From: Streptomyces sp. SID486
GTDB taxonomy: Bacteria > Actinomycetota > Actinomycetes > Streptomycetales > Streptomycetaceae
NCBI RefSeq assembly: GCF_009865385.1
Contig: NZ_WWJT01000212.1
Span: 1 to 46,912 of the forward strand
Length of the DNA stretch: 46,912 nucleotides
Direction: 5' to 3'
Shown: piece after piece, positions 1 to 8,812 of the stretch
How positions within the stretch are numbered: the stretch's first letter is position 1
How the letters are laid out: every line of letters starts with the position of its first letter
The notes under the pieces: model-generated
Seen by the model: only the letters and a program-made list of their open reading frames with translations
Told to the model about the DNA's origin: nothing
The model's database searches: none
Made by a program: the position numbers and the translations under genes

Positions 1-1169
1 TTGTGGCCGTTGCCGTGGCCGTCGGGATGCAGGACGACCTTGGTCCAGCCCTCGTCACGGGCGTCGAAGTGCTCGTAGGCGGTGGGGGCCTCGTCCAGGC
101 TGAGTTCGTGGGAGACGACGAAGCTCGGTTCGGCCTTCCCGCCGGCGATCAGGTCCCGCAGCGCCCGGTTGTACCGCTTCACCGGCGCCTGCCCGGTGCC
201 CATGTGCTGGCCCTTGAACCACATCAGGCCGAAGTCGATCGGGACCTTGCCCTGGGCCTCGAGTTCGCCCTGGGCCTGCGCGCCGCCGGGGTCCTGGGGG
301 AGGAACACGCCCACCACGCCGATGTCGCCCGTGAACCGGACCGAGTCGATCAGGCCGTTGAGGGTGAGGCTGGCGTCCTCGTGTCCCTGGGGGTCGTGTG
401 CCTGGTAGCCGACGCATTCGCAGCCGTTGTCGGCGCCCAGGCCGAGGGTGGCTTCCTTGACGACCTCCGCGGGGTTCTGCTCGGCGGTGTTGATGGGGAT
501 GGCCCCGATCTCCTCCGCCTTGCGCAGCCGGTCGGGGTGGTGGTCGGCCGTCCAGACGCGGCCGGCGCCCTTGAGGAGGGCGGAGTAGGTCGCCATCAGC
601 CCGACGGGGCCGGCCCCGAAGACGATGGTCTGGTCGCCCGGTTTGACGTGGGCCATCTCGGTGGCGTGGTAGCCGGTGGGGAAGATGTCGGCGAGCATCA
701 CGTAGTCGGTCTGGCGTTCGGCGGCGTCCTCGCCCAGGCGCAGCGCGTTGAAGTCGCCGTAGGGCACGCGCAGCAGTTCCGCCTGGCCGCCCTGGTAGGG
801 GCCCATGTCGGCGAATCCGTAGGCGGCTCCGGCGAGGGCCGGTTCCGGCTGCATGGTCAGGCAGTAGTTGGTCAGGCCCTGCTCGCACTGCTTGCAGAAG
901 CCGCAGGCGATGTTGAAGGGCAGGACCACGTATTCGCCGACCTGGACCTTGCGGACGGCCGAGCCGACCTCCACGACCTGGCCCATGTTCTCGTGGCCCA
1001 GGGTGCGGCCGGACTCGAACGAGGTGCGGCCCTCGTACATGTGCAGGTCCGAGCCGCAGATGTTGGTGGTGGTGATCTTGACGATGATGTCGCAGGGGTG
1101 TTCGATCTTCGCGTCCGGCACGTCCTTCACGGTGACCGTTCGCGGTCCTTCGTATACCGCTGCTTTCAT
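1..1169 (-). CDS. fdhA: Zn-dependent alcohol dehydrogenase, glutathione-independent formaldehyde dehydrogenase type (3' end cut by window)
   Basis: Medium-chain zinc dehydrogenase that probably oxidises formaldehyde or other small aldehydes/alcohols with bound NAD in the cytoplasm. Reading from the ATG at 1169 gives 389 residues with no stop before the window edge, so only the last residues are missing. Visible features: catalytic zinc ligand Cys38 in ICGSDLH, the GHE motif at 58-60, four structural-zinc cysteines (89, 92, 95, 103), and a GAGPVG dinucleotide-binding turn. The N-terminal MKAAVYEGP and the long insert after the zinc loop match the glutathione-independent subgroup rather than ordinary ADH. 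It stands alone on the minus strand. A strong hairpin lies about 105 bases upstream. Substrate is inferred from family only. Confidence 0.88.
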   Translation of the reverse strand, partial: MKAAVYEGPRTVTVKDVPDAKIEHPCDIIVKITTTNICGSDLHMYEGRTSFESGRTLGHENMGQVVEVGSAVRKVQVGEYVVLPFNIACGFCKQCEQGLTNYCLTMQPEPALAGAAYGFADMGPYQGGQAELLRVPYGDFNALRLGEDAAERQTDYVMLADIFPTGYHATEMAHVKPGDQTIVFGAGPVGLMATYSALLKGAGRVWTADHHPDRLRKAEEIGAIPINTAEQNPAEVVKEATLGLGADNGCECVGYQAHDPQGHEDASLTLNGLIDSVRFTGDIGVVGVFLPQDPGGAQAQGELEAQGKVPIDFGLMWFKGQHMGTGQAPVKRYNRALRDLIAGGKAEPSFVVSHELSLDEAPTAYEHFDARDEGWTKVVLHPDGHGNGH

Positions 1170-1274
1170 GGTGACTTCCCTTGATGTCACGGCCTGGCGG
1201 TGAGGAAAGGGCACACAGAGCCTGACTCCCGGAAGCGCTGCGACGGGGGCCCGGGGCTCCGGTACTCCTTGGGG

Positions 1275-1303
1275 GCCGTTCCACCCGGATCAGGTGGAAC
1301 GGC
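1275..1303. terminator. 11-bp perfect stem-loop between the membrane-protein gene and fdhA
   Basis: Arms GCCGTTCCACC (1275-1285) and GGTGGAACGGC (1293-1303) are perfectly complementary around a 7-nt loop. No U-tract follows on either strand. It lies 151 bases downstream of the 1455-2588 stop and 106 bases upstream of the fdhA start, both on the minus strand. It could be a Streptomyces-style U-less terminator of the upstream gene or an operator for fdhA. Confidence 0.55.
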
Positions 1304-1454
1304 GGTCATGCCGCCGGCCCGCCAGGCGGAACTCGGCGCTCCGGCGGCGTTGCGTCCGGGTCCCCGCCCGCCCCCGAGACGAAACAATCACGCACCGACC
1401 GATCAGCGGAACATCCGCACCGCGACGGCCACCGACCGACGGCACCTCCCCGGC

Positions 1455-2588
1455 TCAGCTCACCGGCTGGTCACCGTGGTCGTCCTGCAGCATGCTGCGA
1501 CGTTCCTGTTCGCGCTTGGAGTAGGCGGCTGCCCGGATCGCCTCGTCGCTCTCCAGACCCGACCCCAGCGCGCCGCCCACCGTGGCGACCGAGGCGACGA
1601 ACCATGACAACGTCCAGTACTGCGAGGCATGCAGCGGCGTTCGTGCCATGGAGGCGAACACTCGGTCGTTGAGGATGAACAGAGCCCACACCAGGTTGAT
1701 GACCATCAAACCCACGTAGCAGACGAGCACCCCGATACCCACGGTCACGACCGTCGAGGCGTTGTAGAGAGCCGTCCTCTTCCTCGCCTCCGGCGAACCC
1801 TCGTCCGTTCGGTGCCACAGGTTCGCGTCCACGATCAGCCAGCCGATCATGAGCGCGACGGAGCCGACCGTCGCGATCACCAGGCGGGGCGTGCTCAGGG
1901 ACGCGGCCAGGCTCCAGATGGTGGAGTTCACGGTGGCGACCGCTCCCGTGGCGAGCGCGGCCGCCAGCGCTTTCGACAAGCCCGGCACCAGGCGCCACGG
2001 CCGGTTGGCGCGGACCATACCGAGGAGCACCCTCAGGTAACCGCGCGGGCCACTGACCACGTACCGCAGGTCGGCGATCTCCTCCTCGCCGACCTGGCCC
2101 GGATGGATGGGCGCGAGACGACTGGTGAAGGGCCCCCGCAGCGGCTGACTTCCCGGAGGTCCCTCAGCCTCGGTGGCCTGCGGGCCCGCCAAGCTGAGCA
2201 CGGCTTCTTCCACGGCCTGCCGGGCCCGCGTCTGCAGCCGGAATCCCCCCAGCGGGGGAAGGGACAGCAGCGCCAAGCCGTGTTCGTGACTCAGATCCAC
2301 CACGAGCTTGCGTCCGTGTGAGTGCAGCGGGAGGTCGGTGAGAGCCACGACGACGTCCCAGTTCCCCTTGCTTCCCCGGTCCATGATCCGGTGCATCAGC
2401 GTGGGCGGGTCCTCGGTCCCCGCGGTGAAGGGCTCACTGACCACCTCGACGTCGAACCGTCGTCCCTGGCCCGACTTGTCGGCGAGCCGAGCAGGAAGAA
2501 TCCGGGCCATGCGCTGCGCGATCTCCGTGGGCGCGTCCGGATCCGCCAGGAGGGCCACGACCGTAACGTGCTGAGACGACACCCGCAT
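1455..2588 (-). CDS. conserved membrane protein with cytoplasmic N-terminal domain, function unknown
   Basis: A 377-residue protein. I chose the ATG at 2588 over the ATG 14 codons upstream because GAAGGAG sits directly before it and the resulting N-terminus (MRVSSQHVTVVALLADPDAP) is a sensible beta-strand start. Roughly the first 180 residues are soluble, with an alpha/beta look (VTVVALLADP, WDVVVALTDLPL, HGLALLSLPPLGG). Four hydrophobic segments follow, around ALATGAVATVNSTIWSLAAS, VIATVGSVALMIGWLIV, VTVGIGVLVCYVGLMVINLV and WFVASVATVGGALGSGL. The C-terminus is charged and cytoplasmic-looking. I do not recognise the family. It is transcribed divergently from the UvrA2 gene. Confidence 0.82.
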   Translation of the reverse strand: MRVSSQHVTVVALLADPDAPTEIAQRMARILPARLADKSGQGRRFDVEVVSEPFTAGTEDPPTLMHRIMDRGSKGNWDVVVALTDLPLHSHGRKLVVDLSHEHGLALLSLPPLGGFRLQTRARQAVEEAVLSLAGPQATEAEGPPGSQPLRGPFTSRLAPIHPGQVGEEEIADLRYVVSGPRGYLRVLLGMVRANRPWRLVPGLSKALAAALATGAVATVNSTIWSLAASLSTPRLVIATVGSVALMIGWLIVDANLWHRTDEGSPEARKRTALYNASTVVTVGIGVLVCYVGLMVINLVWALFILNDRVFASMARTPLHASQYWTLSWFVASVATVGGALGSGLESDEAIRAAAYSKREQERRSMLQDDHGDQPVS

Positions 2589-2671
2589 GGCTCCTTCTCG
2601 TCGGCTGCCCCCGCGATCGCCCGTGCCCACAGGATGCCCCCGGGGCGACGCCGACGCCGGGTGACACGCTG

Positions 2672-2689
2672 GCCCCTGCCGGCAGGGGC
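2672..2689. promoter_or_regulatory. 18-bp perfect palindrome in divergent promoter region
   Basis: GCCCCTGCC followed immediately by GGCAGGGGC, with no spacer. It lies 83 bases upstream of the membrane-protein start (minus) and 163 bases upstream of the uvrA2-type start (plus), where a dimeric repressor could act on both. No LexA-like box was seen nearby. A role as operator is inference. Confidence 0.35.
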
Positions 2690-2852
2690 AGGTACGGTCG
2701 GATCTCCTCGTCCTCCCCCCTGCGGGAGCTGCTCCACCGTGGGCGGTGCTGGGGCCGTTGTCACCGAAACCGCGATTCGCCGGACGCTCGGGGCGAGGCC
2801 CGGTGACGCCGCCTGGCGCGCGGTTCCCGGCGTGATCAGGTAATCAGGAACG

Positions 2853-5321
2853 GTGGACAAGGACGCGACCGACCCCTTCGTACATGTCCGGGGCGCCGGT
2901 GAGAACAACCTGCGGAACATCGACGTCGACGTTCCGCGGGACGCGATGGTCGCCTTCACCGGCGTCTCCGGTTCGGGCAAGTCCTCGCTCGCGTTCGGCA
3001 CGCTCTACGCGGAAGCCCAGCGGCGCTACTTCGAGTCCGTGGCACCGTACGCCCGAAGGCTGTTGCAACAGGTCGGCGCACCGCACGTGCAGGAGATCAC
3101 CGGACTGCCACCGGCCGTGGCCCTCCAGCAGCGACGCGGGTCGCCCAGCTCGCGCTCGACGGTCGGCACCATCACCACGCTGTCCAATCTGCTGCGGATG
3201 CTGTACTCCCGCGCCGGCACCTATCCGCCCGGGGCCGCACGACTGGAAGCCGAGTCGTTCTCCCCCAACACCGCGGCCGGCGCCTGCCCGGAGTGCCACG
3301 GACTGGGCGTCGTGCACGACGTCGCCGAGGACCTGCTCGTCCCGGACCCCTCGCTGAGCATCCGCGAGGGGGCGATAGCCGCCTGGCCGGGGGCCTGGCA
3401 GGGCGCCAACCTGCGCAGTGTCGTGAACGGCCTGGGGATCGACATCGACCGGCCGTGGCGCAGGCTCAGGAAGAGGGACCGGGACTGGCTGCTGTACACG
3501 GACGAGCAGCCCTCCGTGTACATCGAGCCGGAGGAGGACCGCGTCGACTACGGCTACCAGGGCAAGTTCTGGAGCGCCCGCAAGCACGTCATGCACGTCC
3601 TCGCCGACTCCAAGAGCGAGAAGATGCGCGAACGGGCGCTCCGCTTCGTCAGGAGTGTGCCCTGCCCCGAGTGCCACGGCAGCGGACTGCGCCCCGAGGC
3701 GCTCGCCGTGACCTTCGCCGGACGTTCCATCGCCGAGATCAACGCGATGCCGCTCACCGAGGTCGTGGCGCTGCTGCGGCCCGTGGCCGGGCGGTCCGAG
3801 GCCGACGCCACCACGTCGACCGCCCGGTCCGGGGAGACGACCGAGGTCGCGGTCCGGATCTGCGGCGATCTGGTCGCGCGGATCGACGTACTGCTCGACC
3901 TGGGCCTCGGATATCTCGGCCTCGGGCGCCGCTCGACGACCCTGTCGCCAGGCGAGGCGCAGCGCCTGCGGATCGCCTCCCAGCTGCGCTCGGGGCTGTT
4001 CGGCGTCGTCTACGTCCTCGACGAACCCTCCGCGGGCCTGCACCCGGCCGACGCGGAACCGCTGCTGGACGTGCTGGACCGCCTCAAGGCGGCGGGCAAC
4101 TCGCTGTTCGTCGTGGAGCACGACATGGACGTCGTACGGCGGGCGGACTGGGTGGTCGACATCGGCCCCGGGGCGGGCGAGGGCGGCGGGCGCGTGCTGT
4201 ACAGCGGCCCGGTCGCCGGTCTGGAGCGGGTCGCGGAGTCGGCCACGAGCCAGTACCTGTTCGGGCGCGCCCGGCCGCTCGACCACCGCCCGCGCACCCC
4301 GCACAGCTGGCTGCACCTGCGCGGAGTCTCCCGCCACAATCTGCGCGACGTGTCCGTCGAGGTACCGCTGTGCGTACTGACGGCGGTGACGGGCGTGTCC
4401 GGTTCCGGGAAGTCGACGCTGGTGACGCAGGTGCTCGCCGAGGTCGTCCGCGGCCACCTCGGAGTCGTACCGGAGGAGCCCGAGGAGGCGCAGCTGGAGG
4501 TCGACGTCCAGGACGCCTCGGGGGTCGAGTCGTTCGACCGGCTGGTCCTGGTCGACCAGCGGCCCATCGGCCGGACCCCCCGGTCCAACCTGGCGACGTA
4601 CACCGGGATGTTCGACGCGGTGCGCAAGCTGTACGCGGCGACGGACGAGGCCAGGGCGCGCGGCTACTCGGCCGGGCGGTTCTCCTTCAACGTGCCCGAG
4701 GGGCGGTGCGAGACCTGCCAGGGCGAAGGGTTCGTCGCGGTGGAACTGCTGTTCCTGCCCGGCACCTACGCGCCGTGCCCGACCTGCCACGGCGCCCGGT
4801 ACAACGCCGAGACGCTGGAAGTCACCTACCGCGGCAAGAACATCGCGGAAGTGCTGGCGCTGTCCGTCGACGCCGCCGCCGAGTTCCTGTCCGCCGTCCC
4901 GGCCGCCTCCCGCAGTCTGGAGACGTTGCGCGAGGTGGGACTGGGATACCTGCGGCTGGGCCAGCCCGCGACGGAACTCAGCGGCGGTGAGGCGCAACGC
5001 ATCAAACTGGCCACCGAACTGCAACGGGCCCGTCGCGGGCACGCGCTGTACCTGCTCGACGAGCCGACGGCGGGGCTGCACCCTTCGGACATCGCGCTGC
5101 TGCTGCGCCAGCTGCACCGGCTCGTCGACGCCGGCAACACGGTCGTCCTCGTCGAGCACGACCTGGACACGATCGCCACCGCCGACTGGGTCATCGACCT
5201 CGGGCCGGGCGGCGGCGACGCGGGTGGGCGGGTGGTCGCGGTGGGCCCGCCGGCCAAGGTGGCGCGGGCCCGCCGCAGCGCCACCGCGCCCTATCTCGCG
5301 GCCCGGCTCGCACGCTCCTGA
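2853..5321 (+). CDS. UvrA2-type (class II) excinuclease ABC subunit A-like ATPase
   Basis: An 822-residue double ABC ATPase of the UvrA family, GTG start. Walker A GVSGSGKS occurs at about 37-44 and again near 513. The first ABC signature reads LSPGE, the second LSGGE. Both Walker B regions (VYVLDEPSAGLHP, LYLLDEPTAGLHP) are present. Zinc-module cysteine pairs remain (CPECHG twice, CETCQG, CPTCHG). Compared with canonical UvrA (about 950 residues), the stretch that carries the UvrB-binding domain between STVGT and the first zinc finger is missing: STVGTITTLSNLLRMLYSRAG runs almost directly into AGACPECHG. That is the hallmark of UvrA2/DrrC-like proteins tied to tolerance of DNA-binding drugs and lesions rather than core nucleotide excision repair. 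No drug cluster is adjacent. Confidence 0.9.
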   Translation: MDKDATDPFVHVRGAGENNLRNIDVDVPRDAMVAFTGVSGSGKSSLAFGTLYAEAQRRYFESVAPYARRLLQQVGAPHVQEITGLPPAVALQQRRGSPSSRSTVGTITTLSNLLRMLYSRAGTYPPGAARLEAESFSPNTAAGACPECHGLGVVHDVAEDLLVPDPSLSIREGAIAAWPGAWQGANLRSVVNGLGIDIDRPWRRLRKRDRDWLLYTDEQPSVYIEPEEDRVDYGYQGKFWSARKHVMHVLADSKSEKMRERALRFVRSVPCPECHGSGLRPEALAVTFAGRSIAEINAMPLTEVVALLRPVAGRSEADATTSTARSGETTEVAVRICGDLVARIDVLLDLGLGYLGLGRRSTTLSPGEAQRLRIASQLRSGLFGVVYVLDEPSAGLHPADAEPLLDVLDRLKAAGNSLFVVEHDMDVVRRADWVVDIGPGAGEGGGRVLYSGPVAGLERVAESATSQYLFGRARPLDHRPRTPHSWLHLRGVSRHNLRDVSVEVPLCVLTAVTGVSGSGKSTLVTQVLAEVVRGHLGVVPEEPEEAQLEVDVQDASGVESFDRLVLVDQRPIGRTPRSNLATYTGMFDAVRKLYAATDEARARGYSAGRFSFNVPEGRCETCQGEGFVAVELLFLPGTYAPCPTCHGARYNAETLEVTYRGKNIAEVLALSVDAAAEFLSAVPAASRSLETLREVGLGYLRLGQPATELSGGEAQRIKLATELQRARRGHALYLLDEPTAGLHPSDIALLLRQLHRLVDAGNTVVLVEHDLDTIATADWVIDLGPGGGDAGGRVVAVGPPAKVARARRSATAPYLAARLARS

Positions 5322-5448
5322 CACCGGCGAGGAGCTGAGCACCGGTCAGCCGCGTTCGGGGCGCAGGGTCGCGCGCGGCGCCGTGCCGCGCTCCGTCTGA
5401 CGGCGGACACGGCTCGTGAGCTGCCCCGTTCGGGACCGTTCCGCCGGG

Positions 5449-6012
5449 TCAGCCGGGTATGGGCTGGTGCGCCCGGCCGAACTGCTCCACGACGGCGGCG
5501 CAGAAGGCGGGCAGGTCGGCCGGCCCGCGGCTGGTGACCAGTTGCCCGTCGACGACCACCTCCTGATCGACGACGTCCGCGCCGGCGTTGCGCAGGTCGG
5601 TGCGGATGCTGGGCCAGGACGTCAGGCGGCGGCCCCGCACGGCGTCGGCTTCCGCCAGGGTCCACGGGCCGTGGCAGATCGACGCGACCGGTTTCCCGCC
5701 CGCCATGAAGTCCTTGACGAATCGCACCGCGTCACGGTCCATGCGCAGCTGGTCGGGGTTCATGGTGCCGCCGGGCAGGAGCAGGGCGTGGTAGTCGTCG
5801 ACGGAGGCATCGGCGACCAGGCGGTCCACAGGGAAGGTTCCGGCCGCGTCGAGGTCGAACTGGCGGGCCTGGATCTCGCCGGGGTGCAGGGAGAGGATCT
5901 CGGTCTTCGCCCCTGCGCCCTGCAACGCACCGCGCGGCTGGTCGAGTTCCACGCGCTCGACGCCGTCGGTGGCCAGGATCGCCACCCGCATCCCCTGGAG
6001 TTCCTGTGTCAT
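5449..6012 (-). CDS. DJ-1/PfpI family protein (YhbO-like)
   Basis: A 187-residue protein of the DJ-1/PfpI superfamily, probably a cytoplasmic stress protein of the type credited with protease, deglycase or chaperone activity. The nucleophile elbow is SICHGPWTL, with Cys113 and His114. The conserved acidic residue near the start of the domain (DGVERVEL) and the LLLPGGTMNPDQL loop are both family features. Start: the in-frame ATG at 6012 has GAAGGGAG upstream, whereas the longer reading to 6189 is arginine-rich and not family-like. It is followed, after the convergent uvrA2 gene, by nothing on the same strand. Substrate cannot be told from sequence. Confidence 0.9.
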   Translation of the reverse strand: MTQELQGMRVAILATDGVERVELDQPRGALQGAGAKTEILSLHPGEIQARQFDLDAAGTFPVDRLVADASVDDYHALLLPGGTMNPDQLRMDRDAVRFVKDFMAGGKPVASICHGPWTLAEADAVRGRRLTSWPSIRTDLRNAGADVVDQEVVVDGQLVTSRGPADLPAFCAAVVEQFGRAHQPIPG

Positions 6013-6379
6013 GTCATGGCTCCCTTCGCGAGTCGCGGGCCGGAGTCGGACGCCGCCGCGTGCGGGCGAGGAGAATCCAGGGTTCGACGGTGTCCCTGCC
6101 TCACGGACGCCGACACACCCGGCACGCTCATGCCTCTCGCCGCCGCACCGGGACCGGAGGGCTTCGTCCGCTCCCGCCCGCGCCGCCATCGGCTGCTACC
6201 CCGACGAGATTCGCAGAGCCCCCCGTCGAGCGCCTCCGCACCCCAGGCCGAAAAAGGACTCCCCCTCTTCCCCCGGCAGAGCAGCACGAAGCGCCTGGGC
6301 ATCCCTCGGCCGGCCGTCCGCGCGAGGCTGCCGGGCGTCGCGACACCGCCCCGCACGGAGCGCCACCCTGTCGGCTCCT
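6013..6379. other. intergenic stretch without a supportable gene
   Basis: 367 bases between the DJ-1 gene start and the aldo/keto reductase stop, both minus strand. Open frames here are short and arginine/glycine/proline rich in the way of antisense shadows. The part next to 6013 holds the ribosome binding site and presumably the promoter of the DJ-1 gene. I see no clear hexamers or strong stem-loop. Confidence 0.6.
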
Positions 6380-7225
6380 TCAGAGCATCTCCAGGGGCGT
6401 GGGCCCGCTGGGCGGCGGGAACGACTCGTCGAGAGCGTCGAGCGCCTCGGCAGGAAGGCGGAGGTCCACCGCGCCGCGGTTCTCCCGGACGTGGTCGGGT
6501 GATCCGGAACGCGGGATCGCGGCCACCCCTTGTGCCAGCACCCAGGCGAGTGCCACCTGGGCCGGCGTGGCGCCGAGGGCCCGGGCCACGGCACCCAGAG
6601 CCTCGCCCTTCAGCAGCCGCCCCTGCTCGATCGGGGAGTAGGCCATGACCGTCACCCCGGCACCGCGGCACCAGGGGAGCAGATCCCACTCGATGCCGCG
6701 CCGGGAGAAGTTGTACAACACCTGGTCGACGGCCACGGCGTCGCCACCGGGGAGGGTGGTCAGCTCGACCATGCCGGCGACGTCCAGATTGCTCACGCCC
6801 CAGTGACGGATCTTCTCCGCCTCCATCAGGTCGGTGAATCCCGCCAGGGTCTCCTCGAGCGGCCACCGTCCCCGCCAGTGCAGCAGGTAGAGGTCCAGCC
6901 GTTCCGTACGGAGCCGCCGCAGGCTGCCCTCGCAGGCGGCGACGGTGCCCTTCCGGCTCGCGTGGCCGGGCAGCACCTTGCTGACGAGGAAGACCTCATC
7001 CCGGCGTCCGCGCAGGGCCTCCCCGACGAGCTCCTCGGCTGCGCCGTCGCCGTACATCTCCGCCGTGTCGACGACGGTCATGCCCAGGTCCACACCCAGT
7101 CGCAGCGCGGCGATCTCCTGTTCGCGCCGGGCCGTGTCCTCGCCCAGGTACCAGGTGCCCTGCCCGAGCGCCGCGATCTCCTCACCGGAGGGGAGCGCGA
7201 CCGTTCCGGCCGATTCCGCAGACAT
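6380..7225 (-). CDS. aldo/keto reductase
   Basis: A 281-residue NADPH-dependent aldo/keto reductase, full family length. The catalytic tetrad is readable: Asp53 and Tyr58 in VVDTAEMYGDG, Lys83 in LVSKV and His116 in LYLLHW. The TIM-barrel hallmarks GVSNLDVAGM and AYSPIEQGRLL are present, and the C-terminal IPRSGSPDHVREN segment is the cofactor 2'-phosphate binding loop. It is a probable detoxifier of reactive carbonyls, which fits its neighbours (formaldehyde dehydrogenase and DJ-1), but the physiological substrate is unknown. About 130 bases separate it from the MFS gene upstream on the same strand. Confidence 0.93.
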   Translation of the reverse strand: MSAESAGTVALPSGEEIAALGQGTWYLGEDTARREQEIAALRLGVDLGMTVVDTAEMYGDGAAEELVGEALRGRRDEVFLVSKVLPGHASRKGTVAACEGSLRRLRTERLDLYLLHWRGRWPLEETLAGFTDLMEAEKIRHWGVSNLDVAGMVELTTLPGGDAVAVDQVLYNFSRRGIEWDLLPWCRGAGVTVMAYSPIEQGRLLKGEALGAVARALGATPAQVALAWVLAQGVAAIPRSGSPDHVRENRGAVDLRLPAEALDALDESFPPPSGPTPLEML

Positions 7226-7358
7226 CTCGGGCCTCCCGTCTGCCGCGGATCCGCGTCACGCGCCCGCACCGGGTGCCCTGGTCCGCGTCACGCGCACCCG
7301 CACCGAGTGCCCAGGTCCGCGCGTCCCAGACAGCCGTGCCGCATGCGCCGCAGGGAGG

Positions 7359-8552
7359 TCAGGAGGGGCGAGCGGACCGTGCCGAGAGCGCGCCGGGACC
7401 GGGTGCGCGACCGCGCAACGCGACGGCGACCGACACCACGGCGCCGCAGGAGAGGACCGCCGCGAAGCCGATCATCGCGGTCTGCACGGCGAAGTGCCGC
7501 AGGGCGATGCTGAACAGGACGGACGGCAGGCCCATCCCCAGGTACGCGACGACGAAGAACACGGCGAGGACCCCCGCGCGTGAGGCGGGCTCGGCCACGG
7601 AGACGGCACGTTCGACGCCTCCCTTGAACAGCAGCCCGGAGCCGGCTCCCGACAGGGACACGGCGACCAGGTAGAGCCAGAGCGCCGGATGGTAGAGGGC
7701 GACGGCGCACAGGACCAGGCCGGCCGGGAAGACCACCGCCCCCACGGCCAGGACCCGGGGCAGCGGGAGACGGCCCAGCACCAGCTGGGCGGCCGCCGCG
7801 GACCCGAACATGAGGAAGGCCGCCAGACCGGCCACGAGGTGCGAGTCGGTGTGCAGGGTGCCGTGGAGCACGCTCGCCCCCAGGGAGGAGATCAGGCCGA
7901 GGATCGCGAAGGCGAAGGCGCCCAGGGCGCCGGCCGCGCCGAACGTCCGCCGGCCGCCCGGGCGCAGGGCGAACCTGAGGGGCGGTTCGGCCGCGGGCAG
8001 CTCCCGGTCCACGGTCTCCGGGGTGGACAGGACCAGCACCAGGCACACGGCCATGGCGAGCGTGAAGATCAGCTGGGTGGTGACCAGGGGCGTGGGAAGC
8101 CACTCGGCGGCGGCTCCGGCGACCAGGGGCCCGGACGCCAGGCCACCGAGATTGGCCGCGGTGGCCACGATGCCGGGCAGCACCGAACCCGTCCGGTCCG
8201 GACGGGCCTCGTGGTGGAGGTCGTGCAGGTACGTCGTAGCGGTCGAGGCCATCAGCCCCAGTCCGACACCGTTCAGGATCCTGCCCGTGATCAGCCCCGG
8301 CAGGTCCCGCCACACGATCAGTACGACCGACGCGACGATGCCGACCAGCAGCGCCGGGACGATGATGCGTCGCCGGCCGAGCCGGTCCGACAGGTGGCCC
8401 AGTCCGAGGAAGCCGGCCGCCGCGCCCACGACCATCGATGCGTAGGCCACCGTGACGGTGGTCGAGCCGAAGTGGTCCCGGGCCTCGTACAGCGGCCACA
8501 GCGGGGTCGGCGCCGTGCCGAAGGCCATCAGCACGGTGAAGGCCACCGCCAC
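7359..8552 (-). CDS. MFS transporter (drug/metabolite exporter type)
   Basis: About 12 hydrophobic segments. The MFS loop 2-3 motif is seen as GLGHLSDRLGRRRI, and AFGTAPTPLWPLYEARDHFG is typical of actinobacterial drug-efflux MFS proteins. The only standard start in frame is the GTG at 8552, but this falls inside the first membrane helix: the codons upstream read HTTGFWF and belong to the same helix, and no Shine-Dalgarno precedes it. The frame stays open upstream, and a CTG at 8699 follows GGAGGGG at good distance, which would give 446 residues. The true N-terminus is therefore probably longer. It is divergent from a LysR regulator that likely controls it. Substrate unknown. Confidence 0.85.
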   Translation of the reverse strand: MAVAFTVLMAFGTAPTPLWPLYEARDHFGSTTVTVAYASMVVGAAAGFLGLGHLSDRLGRRRIIVPALLVGIVASVVLIVWRDLPGLITGRILNGVGLGLMASTATTYLHDLHHEARPDRTGSVLPGIVATAANLGGLASGPLVAGAAAEWLPTPLVTTQLIFTLAMAVCLVLVLSTPETVDRELPAAEPPLRFALRPGGRRTFGAAGALGAFAFAILGLISSLGASVLHGTLHTDSHLVAGLAAFLMFGSAAAAQLVLGRLPLPRVLAVGAVVFPAGLVLCAVALYHPALWLYLVAVSLSGAGSGLLFKGGVERAVSVAEPASRAGVLAVFFVVAYLGMGLPSVLFSIALRHFAVQTAMIGFAAVLSCGAVVSVAVALRGRAPGPGALSARSARPS

Positions 8553-8812
8553 GAACCAGAAGCCGGTCGTGTGCGAGGCACGGCGCCGGGCGGGGGCGCG
8601 GGGCGGCAGGCCGGCGGGAGCGGGTGCCGGGATCCGGTGGGTCGGGCCGGCGGGAGCGTCGGCTGCGGGACGGCTCAGCGGCGTCGGGACGGCAGGCAGG
8701 GGTACCCCTCCTCGGGTGGAAGTGGATGGCGCTTTCCATCCTCCTCACCAGGCAGGATCAATGCCAACGAATGTTTTTGCTGAGCTCGAGCAATGCGAGT
8801 GATACTTCTCGT

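Noticed and set aside
3..1184. Long plus-strand frame opposite the formaldehyde dehydrogenase gene
   Set aside because: Antisense shadow: Gly/Val/Asp/Arg-rich with no family likeness, while the minus strand encodes a clear zinc dehydrogenase that runs off the window edge.
2844..5342. 832-residue minus-strand frame opposite the UvrA2 gene
   Set aside because: Typical high-GC antisense frame with Arg/Val/Asp/Gly bias and no recognisable domain.
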